DNA of 64,000 nucleotides from Zhihengliuella salsuginis (GCF_014651715.1 NZ_BMXK01000002.1:186001-250000), one strand, 5' to 3'; counted from the stretch's first letter, positions 53,889 through 62,879 are shown. The notes: generated by a model from the sequence alone, not told the origin. Numbers and translations: made by a program.

Positions 53889-54305
53889 CTACGCCAGGCG
53901 CAGCCCCTTCGAGTGGGGCTGGTCGGGCGTATTGACGAGAGAGTGGGCGGCGCGCTCCAGGTAGTCCCACAGGACCTCGTGCTGCAGGGGCGGCAGGTCC
54001 AGGGAGTCCACGGCCGTCCTCATGTGCGCTAGCCACGTGTCGCGGGCCTTCGAATCGATGGCGTAGGGCACGTGGCGCATGCGCAGGCGCGGGTGGCCGC
54101 GCTGTTCAGAGTAGGTCGTCGGCCCGCCCCAGTACTGCTCGAGGAACATCTGCAGCCGCTCGGCCGCCGGCCCCAGGTCCTTCTCCGGGTACATCGCCCG
54201 GAACTCCTCGTCGGCGGCGACGCCCTCGTAGAACTTCTCGGCGAGGCGGCGGAACGTCTCCTTGCCGCCGACCTGCTCGTAGAAGGTGCCCTCGTAGTCG
54301 CTCAT
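53889..54305 (-). CDS. glbO: Group II truncated hemoglobin (GlbO type)
   Basis: The 138-residue heme protein has all hallmarks of group II truncated hemoglobins: [25 protein letters not shown] at about residues 54-78, with the proximal His in RMRHVPY, and the Trp at WLAHM. It is close in motif to mycobacterial GlbO, which binds oxygen and may defend against reactive oxygen or nitrogen. ATG at 54305 overlaps the osmC stop by 4 bases, linking it with osmC. Confidence 0.95.
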   Translation of the reverse strand: MSDYEGTFYEQVGGKETFRRLAEKFYEGVAADEEFRAMYPEKDLGPAAERLQMFLEQYWGGPTTYSEQRGHPRLRMRHVPYAIDSKARDTWLAHMRTAVDSLDLPPLQHEVLWDYLERAAHSLVNTPDQPHSKGLRLA

Positions 54306-54808
54306 TCGGTGTCCTCCGGTTCGGTGCGGTCCGTGCCGGCTTCCGGCAGGCGCGGTTCGTGGCGCACGTCGAAGTTGACGCTGCGCGCGATGAAGCAGAC
54401 TCGGTTGGCCTGCTCGTGCAGTTCGTCGGCCAGCTCCCGCTGCGATTCGTCGGCGAGCTGCACCCGCGGGCGCAGCAGGGCGGACGCGAATTCTCCGCTG
54501 CCGTCGCGGTTGAGCCGCAGCTCGCCCTCGGCATCGTCCGTGTAGCCCGTCACGACGACCCCGTGCTTCACTGCGACGTGCAGGTAGGAGAGCATGTGGC
54601 ACTGGCTCAGGGCGGCCAGGAGCAGCTGCTCGGGATTCCAGCGGTCGCGGTCGCCGTGGAACGTGGGGTCGGCGGTGCCGGCCAGATCCGGCAGGCCGGC
54701 GGCGCGGATGACGTGGTCGCGTCCGTAGGACCGGTAGCTGCTCGTCCCGGTCCCGCGTGCGCCGGTCCATTCGATCCCGATCTCGTAGCGGTGGCTGCTG
54801 AGGTTCAT
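54302..54808 (-). CDS. OsmC family protein
   Basis: The 168-residue product has the two redox Cys of the OsmC/Ohr family, in [11 protein letters not shown] (about 83) and [12 protein letters not shown] (about 139), and the N-terminal [19 protein letters not shown]. Members reduce organic peroxides with a thiol donor. The conserved Gln-Cys-His pattern is present. Its stop overlaps the hemoglobin start, so the two form a small oxidative-stress unit. TAGCGT lies 6 bases before its ATG. Confidence 0.9.
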   Translation of the reverse strand: MNLSSHRYEIGIEWTGARGTGTSSYRSYGRDHVIRAAGLPDLAGTADPTFHGDRDRWNPEQLLLAALSQCHMLSYLHVAVKHGVVVTGYTDDAEGELRLNRDGSGEFASALLRPRVQLADESQRELADELHEQANRVCFIARSVNFDVRHEPRLPEAGTDRTEPEDTE

Positions 54809-54820
54809 GCCTCTACGCTA
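54809..54820 (-). promoter_or_regulatory. -10 element for a leaderless osmC start
   Basis: On the minus strand TAGCGT (54820-54815) is followed by 6 bases and the ATG at 54808. Confidence 0.45.
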
Positions 54821-54831
54821 CGCGGAAACGA

Positions 54832-54870
54832 CGGCGCCCGGCATCCGCGTGGTCCGGATGCCGGGCGCCG
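54832..54870 (-). terminator. Terminator of the second pepN
   Basis: A perfect 16-base stem (54832-54847 with 54855-54870) with a 7-base loop lies just downstream of the second pepN on the minus strand. Confidence 0.85.
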
Positions 54871-54889
54871 CCCCGTCGATTGGCCGGAC

Positions 54890-57448
54890 CTAGCCGGCGT
54901 CCGCGGCCCGCGCCGCCAGCGCACGGACGACAGCGTCGCGGTTCTCGAGCATCAGCCGCCGCAGCGAGGACTCGTCGTCTCCGAGCCCGGCGAGGAACTC
55001 GTCGGTCCGGCGCAGCGTTTCCTCCGAGACCTGGGCGGCCGGGTACAGGCCGACGACGATCTGCTGGGCGATCTCGTGGCTGCGCTCGTCCCATACGCGC
55101 CGCACGTTCGCGAAGTAGTCGTCCGCGAACCCGGCGATCAGCGACGCGTCGTGGACACGGTTGAAGCCGGTGATCGCCTGCCGCTGGTGCGTGTTGGAGA
55201 GCTCGTCCCGGCGCACGACGGCGTCGAAGGCCTCCCGCTTGGCCGCTGCCGTGGGCACGGCCGCCCGGGCGAGCTCGGCCGCCAGCGCCCCGTTGGCGGT
55301 GTTGTCGGCCGCGAGGGCCGCGGCGATGTCGGCTTCGCCGGCGCGACCGCCGGACACGAGCGCCGTCAGGAGCTCCCAGCGCAGGTCCGTGTCGATCGTG
55401 AGCCCTTCGAGGACCGTCTCTCCCGAGAGCAGTGCCGCGACCTCGCCCAGCTGTGTGGCGGTGCGGGAGCGCAGGGCGAAGGCCTTGGCGAACTGGAGCT
55501 GGTGGTCCGACCCGGCCTCGGCCGTGAGCGCGAGCTCCCAGAGGCGGTCGCCGACGAACTCCGACAAACCGGGCGCGGCGGCCGGCGCCACGTAGTAGTC
55601 GAGGGTGGTGCCCAGTTGGCGCAGCAGGACCATGACGACCGACGAATCGGATTCGTGGGCGATGTTGTTCAGGATCAGCTCCACGTAGTCCCGCCCGCGC
55701 GTCTCGCCGTCGCGGGCGGCATCCCACGCGGATCCCCAGATCAGGGTGCGCGGCAGGGACTCGTCGAAGTCCTTGAGGTGCTTCACCGCGGCGGCGAGCG
55801 AGGCCTCGTCGAGGCGGATCTTGGCGTACGCCAGATCGTCGTCGTTGAGCAGCACGAGGTCTGGGCGCGGGCGCCCGACGAGGCCCGGCACCTCGGTGGA
55901 CTCGCCGTCGACGTCCAGCTCCTCGCGGTGGGTGCGCACCAGCGCGCCGTCGACAAGGTCGTAGAAGCCCACCGCGAGCCGGTGCGGGCGGATCGTCGGG
56001 TGGTCCTCCGGCGCCGACTGGACGATGGCGAACGAGGTGAGCGTGCCGTCGTCGTCCGTGGTGAGCTTCGGCGTCAGCTTGTTGACACCGGCGGTCTCGA
56101 GCCAGAGCCGGCTCCACTCGGTCAGCTCGCGGCCGGAGGAGGCCTCGAGCTCGACCATCAGGTCCTTCAGCTCGGTGTTGTCGAAGGCGTGCTTGGAGAA
56201 GTAGGTGCGCACGCCGGCCATGAACTCCTCCTGGCCGACCCAGGCGACGAGCTGGCGCAGGACGGAGGCGCCCTTGGCGTAGGTGATGCCGTCGAAGTTG
56301 ACCTGGACGTCCTCGAGGTCCGTGATCTCGGCGACGATCGGGTGCGTGCTCGGCAGCTGGTCCTGACGGTAGGCCCAGGCCTTCTCCATCGATGCGAACG
56401 TGGTCCACGACTGCGTGAACTCGGTGTTCTCGGCGGCGGCGAGCGTGGACATGAACTCGGCGAAGGACTCGTTGAGCCAGAGGTCGTTCCACCACCGCAT
56501 CGTCACCAGGTCGCCGAACCACATGTGGGCGAGCTCGTGCAGGACCGTGATCGCGCGGCGCTCCACGAGCGCGTCCGTCGGCCGCGAGCGGAAGACGTAG
56601 TTCTCGAGGAACGTGACGGCCCCGGCGTTCTCCATGGCGCCCGCGTTGAACTCGGGGACGAAGAGCTGGTCGTATTTGGGGAACGGGTAGGCCGTGCCGA
56701 ACTGCGCTTCGAAGAACTCGAAGCCCTGGCGGGTCAGGCGGAAGATGTTCTCGGCGTCGAGGTGCTCCATGATCGAGGCGCGCGCGAACACGCCCAGCGG
56801 GATCGTGCGGCCGTCGGAACTGGTCAGCTCGCTGCGGACCGACTGGTACGGCCCGGCGATGATCGCGGTGATGTAGGACGACATCCTCAGTGTCGGCTCG
56901 AAACTCCACGTCTTCGCGCCTTCGAGGGCCGACTCGGGGTCGGGGACCGGGGCGGGCGTGGGGGAGTTCGAGACGACGTCCCAGTGCCCCGGAGCGGTGA
57001 CCTCGAACTGGAAGGCGGCCTTCAGGTCGGGCTGCTCGAAGACGGCGAACATGCGGCGCGAGTCGGGCACCTCGAACTGGGTGTAGAGGTAGACCTCGTC
57101 GTCGACCGGGTCCACGAACCGGTGCAGGCCTTCGCCGGTATTCGTGTAGAGGCCGTCGGCGACGACCACGAGCTCGTTGCGCTCGGCCAGATCGGGCAGC
57201 TGGATGCGGACGCCGTCGGCGACCTGCGCCGGATCGAGCGCGCGCCCGTTGAGCGTGACGGAGTGGACCGCGTCCGTGACGGCGTCGATGAAGGTCGACG
57301 CGCCGGGCGTCCCCGTGAACTCGACGGTCGTGGTCGAGCCGAAGATCCGCTCGCCGCGGGTGAGGTCGAGCTCGACGCGGTAGGTGTCGACGGCGACGAG
57401 GCCGGCACGCTCCTGCGCTTCGGCGCGGGTGAGGTTGAGACCGGGCAC
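54890..57448 (-). CDS. pepN: Aminopeptidase N (second copy)
   Basis: The 852-residue M1 peptidase has GAMEN (in NAGAMENAGAVTFLENYVF) and the zinc site HELAHMWFGD (about residue 303) with NESFAEF, and a complete C-terminal domain. It is the second pepN in the window. Although both have the same fold and motifs, they differ along most of their length. GTG at 57448 is chosen for its strong AAGGAGGC site 3-5 bases ahead; the longer open frame to 58636 is opposite the lactonase gene and is spurious. Confidence 0.94.
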   Translation of the reverse strand: MPGLNLTRAEAQERAGLVAVDTYRVELDLTRGERIFGSTTTVEFTGTPGASTFIDAVTDAVHSVTLNGRALDPAQVADGVRIQLPDLAERNELVVVADGLYTNTGEGLHRFVDPVDDEVYLYTQFEVPDSRRMFAVFEQPDLKAAFQFEVTAPGHWDVVSNSPTPAPVPDPESALEGAKTWSFEPTLRMSSYITAIIAGPYQSVRSELTSSDGRTIPLGVFARASIMEHLDAENIFRLTRQGFEFFEAQFGTAYPFPKYDQLFVPEFNAGAMENAGAVTFLENYVFRSRPTDALVERRAITVLHELAHMWFGDLVTMRWWNDLWLNESFAEFMSTLAAAENTEFTQSWTTFASMEKAWAYRQDQLPSTHPIVAEITDLEDVQVNFDGITYAKGASVLRQLVAWVGQEEFMAGVRTYFSKHAFDNTELKDLMVELEASSGRELTEWSRLWLETAGVNKLTPKLTTDDDGTLTSFAIVQSAPEDHPTIRPHRLAVGFYDLVDGALVRTHREELDVDGESTEVPGLVGRPRPDLVLLNDDDLAYAKIRLDEASLAAAVKHLKDFDESLPRTLIWGSAWDAARDGETRGRDYVELILNNIAHESDSSVVMVLLRQLGTTLDYYVAPAAAPGLSEFVGDRLWELALTAEAGSDHQLQFAKAFALRSRTATQLGEVAALLSGETVLEGLTIDTDLRWELLTALVSGGRAGEADIAAALAADNTANGALAAELARAAVPTAAAKREAFDAVVRRDELSNTHQRQAITGFNRVHDASLIAGFADDYFANVRRVWDERSHEIAQQIVVGLYPAAQVSEETLRRTDEFLAGLGDDESSLRRLMLENRDAVVRALAARAADAG

Positions 57449-57593
57449 AATGCCTCCTTGGCAATAGGGGTTGTGAAGCAGTTGCTGAGTACCTGCCTCC
57501 AGTCTCTCACCTGCGGGCAGCGCAGACCAGAGGGGCGCGGGTTCAATGTGAAGCTTCGTCCACCATAGATCGCGCAGCCCGCATCGGCGCACG

Positions 57594-57599
57594 TAGGAT
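57594..57599 (+). promoter_or_regulatory. -10 element of the lactonase gene
   Basis: TAGGAT lies 51 bases before the lactonase ATG, which has its own GAGGAG site. Confidence 0.45.
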
Positions 57600-57649
57600 C
57601 GATGTCGGCAGAACGCGCCCGCTGGCGCAACGATCACCGAGGAGACCTG

Positions 57650-58726
57650 ATGCCCACGCATGACGCGGAAGCGAACGTGTACGACCTCTACATCGCCTGC
57701 GCCGGCGACGACCGGATCGACCGCCTGGCGCTCGACACGGCGTCCGGTGCGCTGACCGCCACCGGCGAGTCGTACCCGGCGCCGGGCATCCGCACGTCCG
57801 CCTACGACGCGGACCGCGGACTCTTCTACTCCGGTCAGTCCAGCCAGCCGGCCACGGTCCAGGTCCTGCGCCGGGACGACGACGGCGCCCTCGCCTCGGT
57901 CGCGACCGCCGAGGTCCCCGCCAAGTGCGTCAGCATCGCGCTCGCGCAGGACGGGTCGGCGGTCTACTCCGCCTCTTACCACGGTCACAGCGTGCACGGC
58001 CTGCCGCTCGACGCCGACGGCATCCCGGACCCTCCCGCCGTCGCCGGCGACGCACCGGGGGAGAAGGCCCACTCCGTGGTGGTCTCCCCGGACGGCGCCC
58101 ACGCCTACGTGGCGTCGCTGGGCGACGACGTCGTGGTCGCCTACGCGGTCGACGGCGCGCGGCTGAGCGAAGTCTCCCGCGTGTCGAGCCCGGCCGGTTC
58201 CGGTCCGCGGCACCAGCGGTTCAACGCGGCCGGGGACCGCCTCTACGTCCTGCACGAGATGAGCGGGCTCGTCACGGTGTTCGAGCGCGAGGCGTCGACC
58301 GGCCGCCTGACCGGGCTCCAGCACATCGACGCGGTGCCCGACTCGCTCGACCTCGTGCCCGGATGGGCGCGGGACGGCAACACGCCCGTCCCCGGGCTCG
58401 ACCGCATCTGGTGCGCCGACCTGCACCTGGCCGCGGACGGGCGTTTCCTGTACACGACCGAGCGGTCGACGTCGACCGTGACCGGGTTCGCCGTCGACGG
58501 AGACTCGGGCACGCTCACCTACGCGGGCACCTGGGAGACGGAGAAGCAGCCGCGAGGCGCCGCCGTCGTGCCGGGCGCCGGAGGGCGCGACTACCTTGTC
58601 GTCGCAGGCGAGGCGTCGGGAACCGTCGGTGCGCACCCGGTCGACCCGCAGACCGGGGCGCTCGGCGCCGCGGTGGGCGTCGCAACAGGTGCGGGTCCGC
58701 TGTGGGTCGAACCGGTCAGCCGGTAG
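57650..58726 (+). CDS. Lactonase family beta-propeller protein (Pgl-like)
   Basis: The 358-residue product has seven-bladed propeller repeats with typical blocks: VSIALAQDGSAVYSASY, HSVVVSPDGAHAYVASLG, PRHQRFNAAGDRLYVLHE and DLHLAADGRFLYTTERS. The HSVVVSPDG and GSGPRHQ segments match the 6-phosphogluconolactonase (YbhE) family. It may hydrolyse 6-phosphogluconolactone or another lactone; this is inferred. ATG at 57650 follows GAGGAGACCTG. rpiB, another sugar-phosphate gene, follows. Confidence 0.85.
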   Translation: MPTHDAEANVYDLYIACAGDDRIDRLALDTASGALTATGESYPAPGIRTSAYDADRGLFYSGQSSQPATVQVLRRDDDGALASVATAEVPAKCVSIALAQDGSAVYSASYHGHSVHGLPLDADGIPDPPAVAGDAPGEKAHSVVVSPDGAHAYVASLGDDVVVAYAVDGARLSEVSRVSSPAGSGPRHQRFNAAGDRLYVLHEMSGLVTVFEREASTGRLTGLQHIDAVPDSLDLVPGWARDGNTPVPGLDRIWCADLHLAADGRFLYTTERSTSTVTGFAVDGDSGTLTYAGTWETEKQPRGAAVVPGAGGRDYLVVAGEASGTVGAHPVDPQTGALGAAVGVATGAGPLWVEPVSR

Positions 58727-58778
58727 GGTTGACTCGGTTTATCCGATGCCGCCACGACGCACCTGAAGGACACAGAGC

Positions 58779-59252
58779 ATGCGAGTACACATCGCCACCG
58801 ACCACGCCGGGATGGAACTGAGCGCCCACCTGGTCACGCACCTGACGCAGAAGGGCTTCGAGGTCGTCGACCACGGGCCGAGCGAATACGACGCCGAGGA
58901 CGACTACCCGGCGTTCTGCATCGACGCGGCCCTCGCGGTCGTCGCGGACCAGTCGAATGGTGTGGAGGCGCGCGGCATCGTCCTGGGCGGCTCCGGCAAC
59001 GGCGAGCAGATCGCGGCCAACAAGGTCGAGGGCATCCGCGCCGCCCTGGCGTGGAACCTCGACACGGCCAGGCTCGCCCGCGAGCACAACGACGCCAACG
59101 TGATCGCGCTCGGCGGGCGCCAGCACAGCCTCGAAGAGGCCACCGGGCTGATCGACGCGTTCCTCGCTGAGCCGTTCTCCGGCGCCGAGCGGCACGCGCG
59201 CCGCATCGGGAAGATCGCCGCCTACGAGGCCACCGGCGAGATCCTGCGCTAA
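58779..59252 (+). CDS. rpiB: Ribose-5-phosphate isomerase B
   Basis: RpiB interconverts ribose-5-phosphate and ribulose-5-phosphate. The 157-residue product begins with MRVHIATDHAGMELS and has GSGNGEQIAANKVEGIRAAL, ARLAREHNDANVIALGGR, all typical. The active site here appears as in actinobacterial RpiB, where Glu takes the part of Cys in GNGEQIA. GAAGGA precedes ATG. TAGGGT overlapping the lactonase stop (58723-58728) is a possible -10. The glycosylase gene starts right after its stop. Confidence 0.94.
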   Translation: MRVHIATDHAGMELSAHLVTHLTQKGFEVVDHGPSEYDAEDDYPAFCIDAALAVVADQSNGVEARGIVLGGSGNGEQIAANKVEGIRAALAWNLDTARLAREHNDANVIALGGRQHSLEEATGLIDAFLAEPFSGAERHARRIGKIAAYEATGEILR

Positions 59253-60197
59253 GTGCCCGAGGGACATTCGATCCACCGTCTCGCCCGGCAGATCTCCGAC
59301 GTCTTCGGCGGGCAGCGCGTGAGCGTCTCCAGTCCTCAGGGCCGGTTCGCCGACGGTGCGGCGCTGCTGGACGGGCGCGAGGTCATCGGCGCGAGCGCGC
59401 ACGGCAAGCAGCTGTTCGTGCACTTCGGACCCGACGGCACGCACCACCTGCGCGTGCACCTGGGCCTCTACGGCGCGTTCAGCTTCGGCGGGGACGAGAG
59501 CTTCGCGGGCGCCTCGAGCATCGGGGCGCCGCGCCGGATCGGCGAGCGTGAAGTCTCCGCGGGACCCCGGGACGACGGCGGGGCGCCGGCCTACGCGGGT
59601 CCGCCGCCGCCCGTGGGGGCCGTGCGGCTGCGCATGGTCTCCGAACACGGCTGGGCCGACCTGCGCGGCGCCTCCGCCTGCGAAGTGCTGAGCACCCTCG
59701 AGATGGCGGGCGTGCGCTCCCGGCTGGGTCCGGATCCGCTGGCCGACGACGCTCTCGGCGACCGGGCCGCGCCGGGTGCGGTGCCGCCGTCGGGCCCCGG
59801 GGCGGAATTCGCCCGTCGCCTCGGGGCGACACGGACGATGATCGGCACCGCTCTCATGGACCAGGCGCGGGTGGCGGGCGTCGGCAACATCTACCGCGCC
59901 GAGGCGCTGTTCCGCGGACGCCTGGACCCGTGGCAGAGTGCGAACCGGCTGCGGCCCGAGCAGGTCGACGGACTGTGGCGCGATCTGGTGTCGTTGATGC
60001 GCGACGGCGTCCGCGACGGACGCATCATCACGACCGCCGCGGCCGACCGGCCGGAACCCGGCGCCGACGTGTGGCCGGAGCAGGCGTACTACGTGTACCA
60101 GCGCGCCGGTCAGGGGTGCCGGCGGTGCCCCGCGGACATCGCCGTGACCGAAGTGGCCGGGCGCAAGCTCTACTGGTGTCCCGGCTGCCAGGGGTGA
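59253..60197 (+). CDS. Fpg/Nei family DNA glycosylase
   Basis: The 314-residue product removes oxidised bases. It starts PEGHSIHRLARQI (Pro2 and Glu3 are the catalytic residues) and has ARVAGVGNIYRAEALFRGR, the helix-two-turn-helix, and a C-terminal zinc finger CRRCPADIAVTEVAGRKLYWCPGCQ. PEGHS points to the Nei/endonuclease VIII side rather than Fpg (PELPE). A loop of about 45 Gly/Ala/Pro-rich residues in the N-terminal domain (about 78-122) is an insertion. GTG at 59253 follows the rpiB TAA without a gap. Confidence 0.9.
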   Translation: MPEGHSIHRLARQISDVFGGQRVSVSSPQGRFADGAALLDGREVIGASAHGKQLFVHFGPDGTHHLRVHLGLYGAFSFGGDESFAGASSIGAPRRIGEREVSAGPRDDGGAPAYAGPPPPVGAVRLRMVSEHGWADLRGASACEVLSTLEMAGVRSRLGPDPLADDALGDRAAPGAVPPSGPGAEFARRLGATRTMIGTALMDQARVAGVGNIYRAEALFRGRLDPWQSANRLRPEQVDGLWRDLVSLMRDGVRDGRIITTAAADRPEPGADVWPEQAYYVYQRAGQGCRRCPADIAVTEVAGRKLYWCPGCQG

Positions 60198-60217
60198 AAC
60201 GGCGGTCGCGGCGGATT

Positions 60218-60246
60218 TTGCGCGTGGCCCACCGCACTGCTAATCT
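60218..60246 (+). promoter_or_regulatory. Promoter of tRNA-Gly
   Basis: TTGCGC (60218-60223) and TAATCT (60241-60246) have a 17-base spacer. The tRNA starts 34 bases after the -10. Confidence 0.6.
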
Positions 60247-60279
60247 CTTGCAGTCGGAGCCGGAAGAATCCGGTTTTGC

Positions 60280-60351
60280 GGGGATGTAGCTTAATGGTAA
60301 AGCCTCAGTCTTCCAAACTGATGACGCGGGTTCGATTCCCGTCATCCCCTC
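60280..60351 (+). tRNA. tRNA-Gly (TCC)
   Basis: Acceptor GGGGATG/CATCCCC, D-arm AGCTTAATGGTAAAGC, anticodon loop CTTCCAA (anticodon TCC) and T-arm GCGGGTTCGATTCCCGT form a full cloverleaf. CCA is not encoded. Confidence 0.95.
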
Positions 60352-60362
60352 GCTATCGAAAC

Positions 60363-60388
60363 GGCGGTCTACGGAAAAGTGGACCGCC
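60363..60388 (+). terminator. Terminator of tRNA-Gly
   Basis: GGCGGTC (60363-60369) pairs with GACCGCC (60382-60388) and is followed by TTTT. Confidence 0.75.
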
Positions 60389-60470
60389 TTTTCATTGCGA
60401 CGGCGCGGACAGCCTCTCTGGCGGTTCCGCGCAGCGAGCGGAGAATTCGCGGATCCCTCCGAGGTCTGCG

Positions 60471-60476
60471 TAAACT
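60471..60476 (+). promoter_or_regulatory. -10 element of tRNA-Pro
   Basis: TAAACT lies 16 bases before the 5' end of tRNA-Pro. Confidence 0.45.
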
Positions 60477-60491
60477 TACTCGTGCACTGAT

Positions 60492-60565
60492 CGGGGTGTA
60501 GCTCAGCTTGGTAGAGCGCGCGCTTTGGGAGCGTGAGGTCGCAGGTTCAACTCCTGTCACCCCGA
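60492..60565 (+). tRNA. tRNA-Pro (TGG)
   Basis: Acceptor CGGGGTG/CACCCCG, anticodon loop TTTGGGA (anticodon TGG) on a stem CGCGC/GCGTG with one G-T pair, and T-arm GCAGGTTCAACTCCTGT form a full cloverleaf. CCA is not encoded. Confidence 0.95.
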
Positions 60566-60570
60566 CTCTG

Positions 60571-60604
60571 ACAGTCGGCCTTCCGGTGGCGGGAGGCTGA
60601 CTGT
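60571..60604 (+). terminator. Terminator between tRNA-Pro and tig
   Basis: ACAGTCGGCCT (60571-60581) pairs with AGGCTGACTGT (60594-60604) with one mismatch. Confidence 0.65.
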
Positions 60605-60650
60605 GCGAACAGAGCCCCCACCCCCGATTCCATTTCAGGAGTACACCGCT

Positions 60651-62009
60651 GTGAAGAGCGCCGTCGAAAATCTCAACCCGACCCGGGTCAAGCTCAATGT
60701 CGAGGTTCCGCTCGCCGAACTGCAGCCGGGCATCGACGCCGCGTACAAGTCGATCTCCGAGCAGATTCAGGTGCCGGGCTTCCGCAAGGGCAAGGTCCCG
60801 AACGCACTGATCGACCAGCGCGTCGGCCGCGGCTACGTCATCGAGACGGCCGTCAACGAGTCCCTGAACGGCTTCTACCAGCAGGCGATGACCGAGAACG
60901 AGCTCACGCCGCTGTCCCGCCCCGAGGTCGAGATCAACGAGCTCCCGGGCCTGGAGAAGGACGCCGAGGGCGAGCTGAAGTTCGCGCTCGAGGTCGACAT
61001 CCGCCCGACCGTCGAGCTGCCGGACTATGCCGGCATCGAGGTCGAGGTCGCCGCCGCAGAGGCCAGCGAAGAGGACGTCACGAAGGCTCTCGACGAGCTG
61101 CGCGGCCGCTTCGGCACGCTGAAGCCGGTCGACCGCCCGGCGGCGCACGACGATTTCCTGACCATCGACATGTCGGCCTCCGTGGACGGCGAAGAGGCCG
61201 ACTCCGCAGCGGACCTGTCCTACCAGGTCGGTTCCGGCACGATGCTGGAGGGCCTCGACGAGGCCGTTTCCGGCCTCTCGGCCGATGAGGACGCGATCTT
61301 CGAGACCACGCTGGCCGGTGGCGAGCACTCGGGCCAGACCGCTCAGGTCAAGGTCCTCGTCAAGGCCGTCAAGGAGCGCGAGCTCCCGGAGGCGAACGAC
61401 GACTTCGCCCAGCTCGCTTCCGAGTTCGACACCATCGACGAGCTGAAGGCGGACCTGGCCAAGCAGGCTGCAGAGTCCAAGGTCACCGAGCAGGGCGTCG
61501 AGGCCCGCGATCTGGTCCTCGAGAAGCTGGTCGAGATGATCGAGGTTCCGGTTCCGGAGTCCATCGTCGAGGAGCAGCTCGAGCAGCACTTCAACCAGGG
61601 CGAGCACACCTCGGGCGACGAGCACGACACCGATGAGCACCGCGCTGAGGTCCGCGAGAACGCCGGCCGCGCCTTCCAGAACGAGATCATCCTGGACGCC
61701 ATCGCCGAGAAGGAAGAAGTCGGCGTCGAGCAGTCGGAGCTGATCGACTACATCGTCCAGACGGCCTCGCAGTACGGCATGGATCCGAACCAGTTCGCCC
61801 AGATGCTCGACGGCGCCGGCCAGGTGCCGATGATCGTCGGCGAGGTCCGCCGTCGCAAGGCGCTGGCCAAGGTCCTCGAGGTCGCCAAGGTGACCGACTC
61901 GGAGGGCAATGTCGTCGACCTGTCCTCGTTCGTCACCCCGCAGGGCGAGGACGAGGCCGTGGAGGGCGAGACCGCCGAGCCCGAGGCCGCTGAGGAAGCC
62001 GCCAAGTAG
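60651..62009 (+). CDS. tig: Trigger factor
   Basis: Trigger factor is the ribosome-bound chaperone and prolyl isomerase for nascent chains. The 452-residue product starts [14 protein letters not shown] and has the ribosome-binding signature GFRKGKVP (about residue 43), the FKBP domain around 150-240 ([22 protein letters not shown]) and a helical C-terminal domain. The tail is acidic. GTG at 60651 has AGGAG 9 bases ahead; longer in-frame starts have none. Confidence 0.95.
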   Translation: MKSAVENLNPTRVKLNVEVPLAELQPGIDAAYKSISEQIQVPGFRKGKVPNALIDQRVGRGYVIETAVNESLNGFYQQAMTENELTPLSRPEVEINELPGLEKDAEGELKFALEVDIRPTVELPDYAGIEVEVAAAEASEEDVTKALDELRGRFGTLKPVDRPAAHDDFLTIDMSASVDGEEADSAADLSYQVGSGTMLEGLDEAVSGLSADEDAIFETTLAGGEHSGQTAQVKVLVKAVKERELPEANDDFAQLASEFDTIDELKADLAKQAAESKVTEQGVEARDLVLEKLVEMIEVPVPESIVEEQLEQHFNQGEHTSGDEHDTDEHRAEVRENAGRAFQNEIILDAIAEKEEVGVEQSELIDYIVQTASQYGMDPNQFAQMLDGAGQVPMIVGEVRRRKALAKVLEVAKVTDSEGNVVDLSSFVTPQGEDEAVEGETAEPEAAEEAAK

Positions 62010-62047
62010 GAACCGCTTCAAGCATCGCCGGCCGTCGGGCCGGCCAG

Positions 62048-62081
62048 GTGGGGCCATCCGCGAATTCGCGGATGGCCCCAC
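62048..62081 (+). terminator. Terminator of tig
   Basis: A perfect 34-base palindrome lies between tig and the clpP promoter region. Confidence 0.88.
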
Positions 62082-62106
62082 GGCGCTTTAAGAGGTGGCG
62101 GGCGGC

Positions 62107-62124
62107 TATGCGCCCACAGCGAAC
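62107..62124 (+). promoter_or_regulatory. ClgR-like box upstream of clpP1
   Basis: The site has CGC-CCACA-GCG with AAC following. It fits the ClgR pattern known from actinobacteria (CGC-YNANR-GCG with AT-rich flanks) apart from one or two flank positions. It lies about 40 bases before a -10 (TAATCT, 62163-62168), a position suited to an activator. ClgR activates clp genes in Streptomyces and Corynebacterium. The clgR gene is not in the window. Confidence 0.65.
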
Positions 62125-62162
62125 TAGCGCGGTCGCGGGTCTCAAACGCGGGCGCCAGGCAG

Positions 62163-62168
62163 TAATCT
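62163..62168 (+). promoter_or_regulatory. -10 element of the clpP1-clpP2 operon
   Basis: TAATCT lies 41 bases before the clpP1 ATG. No consensus -35 is visible, consistent with activator-dependent transcription. Confidence 0.55.
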
Positions 62169-62208
62169 CGGAGACAAGTTCACCAACCGTACGGAGAGGT
62201 ATTCGAGC

Positions 62209-62829
62209 ATGACTGAGGAATCCCAGACCCCAGCGATGTCATCGGTCGACCCGGCCAACCGCGATGACTACATCTACAATCGGCTGCTGAAGGAACGGAT
62301 CATTTGGCTCGGTTCCGAGGTCCGTGATGAGAACGCGAACGCCATCTGCTCCCAACTCCTGCTCCTCTCGGCCGAGGACCCGGAGAAGGACATCTACCTG
62401 TACATCAACTCGCCGGGCGGCTCGATCACGGCGGGCATGGCCATCTACGACACGATGCAGTTCATCCCGAACGACGTCGTCACGGTGGCCACCGGCCTCG
62501 CCGCCTCGATGGGGCAGTTCCTCCTCTCGTCGGGCACCAAGGGCAAGCGCTACGCGACGCCGAACGCCCGCATCCTGATGCACCAGCCGTCCGGTGGCAT
62601 CGGCGGCACGGCTTCCGATATCCGCATCCAGGCCGAGTTGATCCTGCACATGAAGAAGATCATGTCGGAGCTGACCGCGGAGCAGACCGGCCAGACCGTC
62701 GACACGATCCTCAAGGACAACGAGCGCGACAAGTGGTTCACGGCGTCCGAGGGCCTCGAGTACGGGTTCTTCGACAACATCGCGGAGCACTCCGCGGCCG
62801 TCGCCGGCGGCGGCGGCATGAACCCCTAG
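62209..62829 (+). CDS. clpP1: ATP-dependent Clp protease proteolytic subunit 1
   Basis: The 206-residue serine protease forms one ring of the ClpP1P2 tetradecamer. Ser100 is in [11 protein letters not shown], His125 in ILMHQPSGG; the catalytic Asp lies in the C-terminal part. The N-terminus has a short Ser/Pro-rich propeptide-like stretch. ATG follows GGAGAGG. clpP2 begins after 50 bases with its own ribosome binding site. Two ClpP genes in tandem are the rule in actinobacteria. Confidence 0.96.
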   Translation: MTEESQTPAMSSVDPANRDDYIYNRLLKERIIWLGSEVRDENANAICSQLLLLSAEDPEKDIYLYINSPGGSITAGMAIYDTMQFIPNDVVTVATGLAASMGQFLLSSGTKGKRYATPNARILMHQPSGGIGGTASDIRIQAELILHMKKIMSELTAEQTGQTVDTILKDNERDKWFTASEGLEYGFFDNIAEHSAAVAGGGGMNP

Positions 62830-62879
62830 CGCGGCCCGCGCCCCAGCCACACATCGACACTTACTTTTCAGGAGTAGAA

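Noticed and set aside
54359-57568. Open frame of about 1070 codons opposite the second pepN
   Set aside because: It is antisense to an intact M1 peptidase, osmC and the terminator, with no family motif. Such frames are common in GC-rich DNA.
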